Shown piece after piece: positions 60,881-64,000 of a DNA stretch of 64,000 bases. The first letter of the stretch is position 1; the number at the start of each line of letters is the position of its first letter. Made by a program: the position numbers and the translations under genes. The notes under the pieces were generated by a model, which worked only from the letters and a program-made list of their open reading frames with translations, searched no databases and was not told the origin of the DNA. Source of the stretch: Actinoplanes ianthinogenes (GTDB taxonomy: Bacteria; Actinomycetota; Actinomycetes; Mycobacteriales; Micromonosporaceae); the NCBI RefSeq assembly GCF_018324205.1, contig NZ_AP023356.1:3799501-3863500 (forward strand). The letters are read 5' to 3'.

Positions 60881-62716
60881 TTGATCAGCGATGCTGAGGA
60901 CGTGGACTACCCCGGACTCGCCGAGCGCACCGGCAACTTCAGCCACGGCGCGCCGCATGCCGTGACGGTCGGCGCCGACGGCGCGCGGGTCGCCTTCCTC
61001 CGCTCGTCCGGCGCCTTCCAGCCGGATCCGGCGCTCTGGGTGCTCGACCTGACCTCGCTCGACGAGCACCTGATCGCGCCGGGACCGGTCGACTCGTACG
61101 CGATCGACCGGGACGCCCGGACCGCGGCGTTCGCCCGGGGCGGCCGGCTGTTCCGGGCCGACCTGATCTCCGGGGCGGTGACCGCGGTCCCGACCGGCGA
61201 GCCGGTGTACGACCCGCGGCCCGACCCGCAGGGCGTCCGGATCGGCTACGTCACCGACCCGGGCGGGTCGGCGACGCTGCGGGTGCACGGGCCGGACGGC
61301 GATCGGCTGCTGGCCGGCGAGCCGGGCAGCGCCTGGCGCGAGCACGGCGGCAGCATCGCCTGGGGAGTCGCCGGGACCGGCGCGGGCGAGTTCGGCCGGA
61401 CCCGGGGCTGGTGGTGGTCGCCGGACGGGAACCAGGTGCTGGCCGTCCGGACCGCCGGGTCGACCAGCCTGCACCTGCTCGACCTGGACGACGGCTGGGT
61501 GGACGTGCACTGGGACCGGGAGACGTACCCGCATCTGGCGCAGGTGCGCTGGGCCGGGGGCGGGCCGTTGATCACCGTGCTGCGCCGGATGCAGCAGCAC
61601 GGCCTGGTGCTGTCGGTGGACCCGCGGACCGGGGAGACCCAGGTGCACGCGGAGCTCGCCGACGCCCGCTGGGTGGAACCGATCCCGGGCACGCCGCGGC
61701 ACCTGCCGGACGGCCGGGTGCTGGTCGGCGGCGAGCTGGCGCACGACGGGTTCGACGCGCGCTGCCTGTTCGCCGACGGCAGCCTGCTCACCCCGCCCGG
61801 GCTGTACGTGCGGCGGGTGGCCGGCACGCTGCCCCGCGCGGCGGGACCGGCCGGGGCGCCGGACCTGATCGTCGAGGGGAGCATGGGTGACCCGGCGGTG
61901 CGGGAGGTGTTCCGGGTGCGTACCTCGCTGGGCGGGGGCGGGCCGGAGGTGACCCGGCTGACCGGGGAGTTCTCCGGCGACCTCGTCGCCGGTGGGGACG
62001 TGCTGATCGCCGGGGACCAGGTGTGGCGGGGCGACCGGCGGATCGGGACGCTGCGAACGGTGGCGGCGGAGTTGCCGTACCGGCCGGAGCCGGTGTTCGA
62101 GCGGGTCACCGACCGGCGGCTGCCGGCCGGCGTGCTCTACCCTGCCGGGCACCTCGGCGGCAGCCTGCCGGTGCTGGTCGCGCTCGGCGACGGCCCGGGA
62201 CACCAGCAGGTCCGCGCGGAGGACGCCGCCTGGCAGGAACGGCAGTGGTGGGCCGATGCGGGGTTCGCCGTGCTGAGCATCGACTCGCGGGGCACGCCCG
62301 GGGTGGCGCCCAGCTTCGAGAAGGCGGTGCACCGGCGCCTCGCCGACCTGGCCCTCGCCGACCTGGTGGACGGCCTGCACGCGCTCACCGGCAAGCACCC
62401 GGACCTGGACCTGGGCCGGGTCGCGGTGCGCGGCCGGGGGCTGGGCGGCTGGCTGGCCGCGCTCGCGGTGCTGCGCCGGCCGGACGTGTTCCGCTGCGGG
62501 GTGGCCCGGGAACCGGTGCGGGACTGGACGGCGCTGCCGCGGCCGATCGCCGAGCGGTACCTGGGCGATCCGGCCGACTCGGCGCACGTCTACCGCAACC
62601 ACAGCCTGACCGAGGCGCTCACCGACGCCGAGCCGCACGGCCCGCTGCTGATGGCCGGCCCCGAGCTGACCCTGTCCGGTGAGCGCGACTGGTTCCGGGA
62701 ACAGTTGGCCGGCTGA
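60881..62716 (+). CDS. S9 prolyl-oligopeptidase-like protein, catalytic residues lost
   Basis: About 611 aa: an N-terminal beta-propeller of S9B/DPP-IV type ([33 protein letters not shown]) and a C-terminal alpha/beta-hydrolase part ([50 protein letters not shown]). The nucleophile elbow GxSxGG reads GRGLGG, so Ser is replaced by Gly, and the protein stops right after the strand [10 protein letters not shown], before the region carrying the catalytic Asp and His. It is therefore predicted to be inactive as a peptidase. The TTG at 60881 has GGGAG upstream; GTG at 60902 is an alternative. It diverges from mshB. Confidence 0.85.
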   Translation: MISDAEDVDYPGLAERTGNFSHGAPHAVTVGADGARVAFLRSSGAFQPDPALWVLDLTSLDEHLIAPGPVDSYAIDRDARTAAFARGGRLFRADLISGAVTAVPTGEPVYDPRPDPQGVRIGYVTDPGGSATLRVHGPDGDRLLAGEPGSAWREHGGSIAWGVAGTGAGEFGRTRGWWWSPDGNQVLAVRTAGSTSLHLLDLDDGWVDVHWDRETYPHLAQVRWAGGGPLITVLRRMQQHGLVLSVDPRTGETQVHAELADARWVEPIPGTPRHLPDGRVLVGGELAHDGFDARCLFADGSLLTPPGLYVRRVAGTLPRAAGPAGAPDLIVEGSMGDPAVREVFRVRTSLGGGGPEVTRLTGEFSGDLVAGGDVLIAGDQVWRGDRRIGTLRTVAAELPYRPEPVFERVTDRRLPAGVLYPAGHLGGSLPVLVALGDGPGHQQVRAEDAAWQERQWWADAGFAVLSIDSRGTPGVAPSFEKAVHRRLADLALADLVDGLHALTGKHPDLDLGRVAVRGRGLGGWLAALAVLRRPDVFRCGVAREPVRDWTALPRPIAERYLGDPADSAHVYRNHSLTEALTDAEPHGPLLMAGPELTLSGERDWFREQLAG

Positions 62717-62751
62717 CCGGTTTTGTCGTACCGGGCTCATAAAGTCGGGGC

Positions 62752-64000
62752 ATGAGCCACTTCGATGAGGCGGGCGCGGCGGTCCAGGCCGCGCTCGACG
62801 CCGGCGCCCGCTATGCGGATGCCCGGGTCATGGTCTGCCGCACCGAGTCGATGACGGCCCGCGACGGGGCCGTCGAGGATCTCGGCTCCGACGAGAGCGC
62901 CGGCTTGGGGGTTCGCGCCCTGGTCGGCTCGAGTTGGGGCTTCTACGCCGTTCCCGATCTCTCCGAGCCCGCGGCGCGCGCCGCGGGCCGCCGCGCCGCC
63001 CAGATCGCCGCGGCCAGCGCCCGGGTGGCCGGTCCGCCGGCCGAGCTGATGCCGTCCGCGCCGGTCACCGCGAGCTGGGCCAGCGACTGCGCGATCGACC
63101 CCCTGTCGGTGCCGCTGTCGGACAAGGGCGACCTGCTGGTCCGGGCCACGCTCGCGGCCAAGGAGGCGGGCGCCGACCTGGCCCAGGCGGGGTACGCGAT
63201 CTGGGACACCCACAAGTGGTTCGTCTCCAGCGAGGGCCACCGCATCGACCAGCACATCCGGGAGTGCGGCGGCGGGGTGACCGCGAACGCCATCGGCGAC
63301 GGTGAGGTCCAGCGCCGCTCCCTGCCGGGGCAGTACGGCACTCGCGGCTGGGAGCTGGTCGACGAGCTCGACCTGGTCGGCAACGCGCCGCGCCTGGCCG
63401 AGGAGGCCCGCGAGCTGCTCACCGCCCCGCCCTGCCCGGCCGGCGAGACCACCCTGGTCCTCGGCGGCTCGCAGCTCGCCCTCCAGATCCACGAGTCCGT
63501 CGGGCACGCCATCGAGCTGGACCGGATCCTCGGCTGGGAGGCCGCCTTCGCCGGCACCAGCTGGCTCGACCTGACCAGGCTGGGCTCGCTGCGATACGGC
63601 TCCGAGCTGATGAACATCACCATCGACCCGACCTTCCCCGGCGCCCTGGGCAGCTTCGGTTTCGACGACGAGGGCACCCCCGCGGCGAAGCGGCACGCGG
63701 TCCGCGACGGGATCTGGGTGGGCGTGCTGGCCGGGCGGGACTCGGCCGCCGTCGCCGGGCTGGACTACGCGGGCAGCGTGCGGTCCGACGGCTGGTCCCG
63801 GCTGCCGATGGTGCGGATGACCAACGTCGGGCTGGAGCCCGGGCCGCACACCCTCGACGAGATCATCGCGGCCACCGACGACGGTGTGTTCATGGAGACC
63901 AACCGGTCCTGGTCGATCGACGACCGGCGGCTGAACTTCCAGTTCGGCTGCGAGATCGGCTACGAGATCAAAAACGGGAGGCGCGGCCGGATGCTGCGCA
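62752..64000 (+). CDS. tldD: TldD-family metalloprotease, 3' end cut by window edge
   Basis: 416+ residues are visible and the frame is open to the edge. The TldD/PmbA fold appears with an N-terminal AGARYADARVMVCRTESMTARDGAVEDLGSDESAGLGVRAL and the zinc motif HESVGH in LQIHESVGHAIELDRILGWE near residue 249, intact for TldD; GSLRYGSELMNITIDPT and GIWVGVLAGRDSAA follow. TldD acts with a TldE partner to cleave peptides, for example natural-product leader peptides. The ATG is 35 bp after the S9-like gene, so the two may be co-transcribed. The partner is presumably outside the window. Confidence 0.93.
   Translation, partial: MSHFDEAGAAVQAALDAGARYADARVMVCRTESMTARDGAVEDLGSDESAGLGVRALVGSSWGFYAVPDLSEPAARAAGRRAAQIAAASARVAGPPAELMPSAPVTASWASDCAIDPLSVPLSDKGDLLVRATLAAKEAGADLAQAGYAIWDTHKWFVSSEGHRIDQHIRECGGGVTANAIGDGEVQRRSLPGQYGTRGWELVDELDLVGNAPRLAEEARELLTAPPCPAGETTLVLGGSQLALQIHESVGHAIELDRILGWEAAFAGTSWLDLTRLGSLRYGSELMNITIDPTFPGALGSFGFDDEGTPAAKRHAVRDGIWVGVLAGRDSAAVAGLDYAGSVRSDGWSRLPMVRMTNVGLEPGPHTLDEIIAATDDGVFMETNRSWSIDDRRLNFQFGCEIGYEIKNGRRGRMLR

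Overview
The window is high-GC (about 70% by eye) actinobacterial chromosome. Gene order and protein style fit Micromonosporaceae and look most like Actinoplanes. Supporting signs are a WhiB7 with an AT-hook, mycoredoxin, mycothiol-pathway MshB, AdnAB, a UPF0182 protein and abundant GTG starts. Coding is dense on both strands, and both edges cut a gene (a glycosyltransferase at the left, tldD at the right). I see no integrase, transposase, CRISPR array, rRNA or phage gene.

Layout. 0-5 kb: surface-sugar genes (glycosyltransferase, PIG-L deacetylase with a propeller-like tail, membrane O-acyltransferase). 5.3-10.3 kb: two identical initiator tRNA-Met genes flank two MFS exporters with divergent regulators (MarR; XRE-cupin) and a degenerate tandem-repeat array. 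10.3-28.8 kb: an envelope and DNA-repair block that matches, from memory, the mycobacterial Rv3193c-Rv3202c neighbourhood: UPF0182, YlbL/PDZ-Lon, DUF2342, ThiF-like, ABC1 kinase, whiB7, uvrD2, mrx1 and nudC, with two M16 peptidases and a PhyH oxygenase added. 29-32.3 kb: an Rrf2 regulator and a sulfonate/nitrate-type ABC importer. 32.3-35 kb: a membrane-anchored protein, a PlsC-like acyltransferase and a cold-shock protein. 35.1-42.7 kb: adnB and adnA. 42.8-48.1 kb: two LOG-family proteins, dapE/dapD divergent, and lysG/lysE divergent. 48.1-53.3 kb: the least conventional part, with a MerR regulator fused to a DNA-polymerase beta-clamp-like domain, a methyltransferase-like protein, a strict 51-bp tandem array and a three-gene exported-protein module. 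53.3-64 kb: SDR, DUF4407 and SIMPL proteins, dapC, fdxA, a GNAT, membrane proteins, mshB, a catalytically dead S9-peptidase-like protein and tldD.

How the genes work together. DapD, DapC and DapE are three steps of the succinylase route to meso-diaminopimelate and lysine, and LysG/LysE control lysine/arginine export, so the 44-58 kb part is largely amino-acid and peptidoglycan-precursor metabolism. AdnAB and UvrD2 handle DNA ends and unwinding. WhiB7, mycoredoxin and MshB belong to antibiotic-stress and thiol-redox physiology. Many genes have a TANNNT hexamer 6-7 nt upstream of the start codon and no Shine-Dalgarno sequence, which suggests widespread leaderless transcription. Strong candidates for novelty are the MerR-clamp fusion, the exported module with its 17-aa leader peptide, the whiB7 leader, the two minisatellite arrays, the NudC-like protein without zinc cysteines and the S9 pseudoenzyme.
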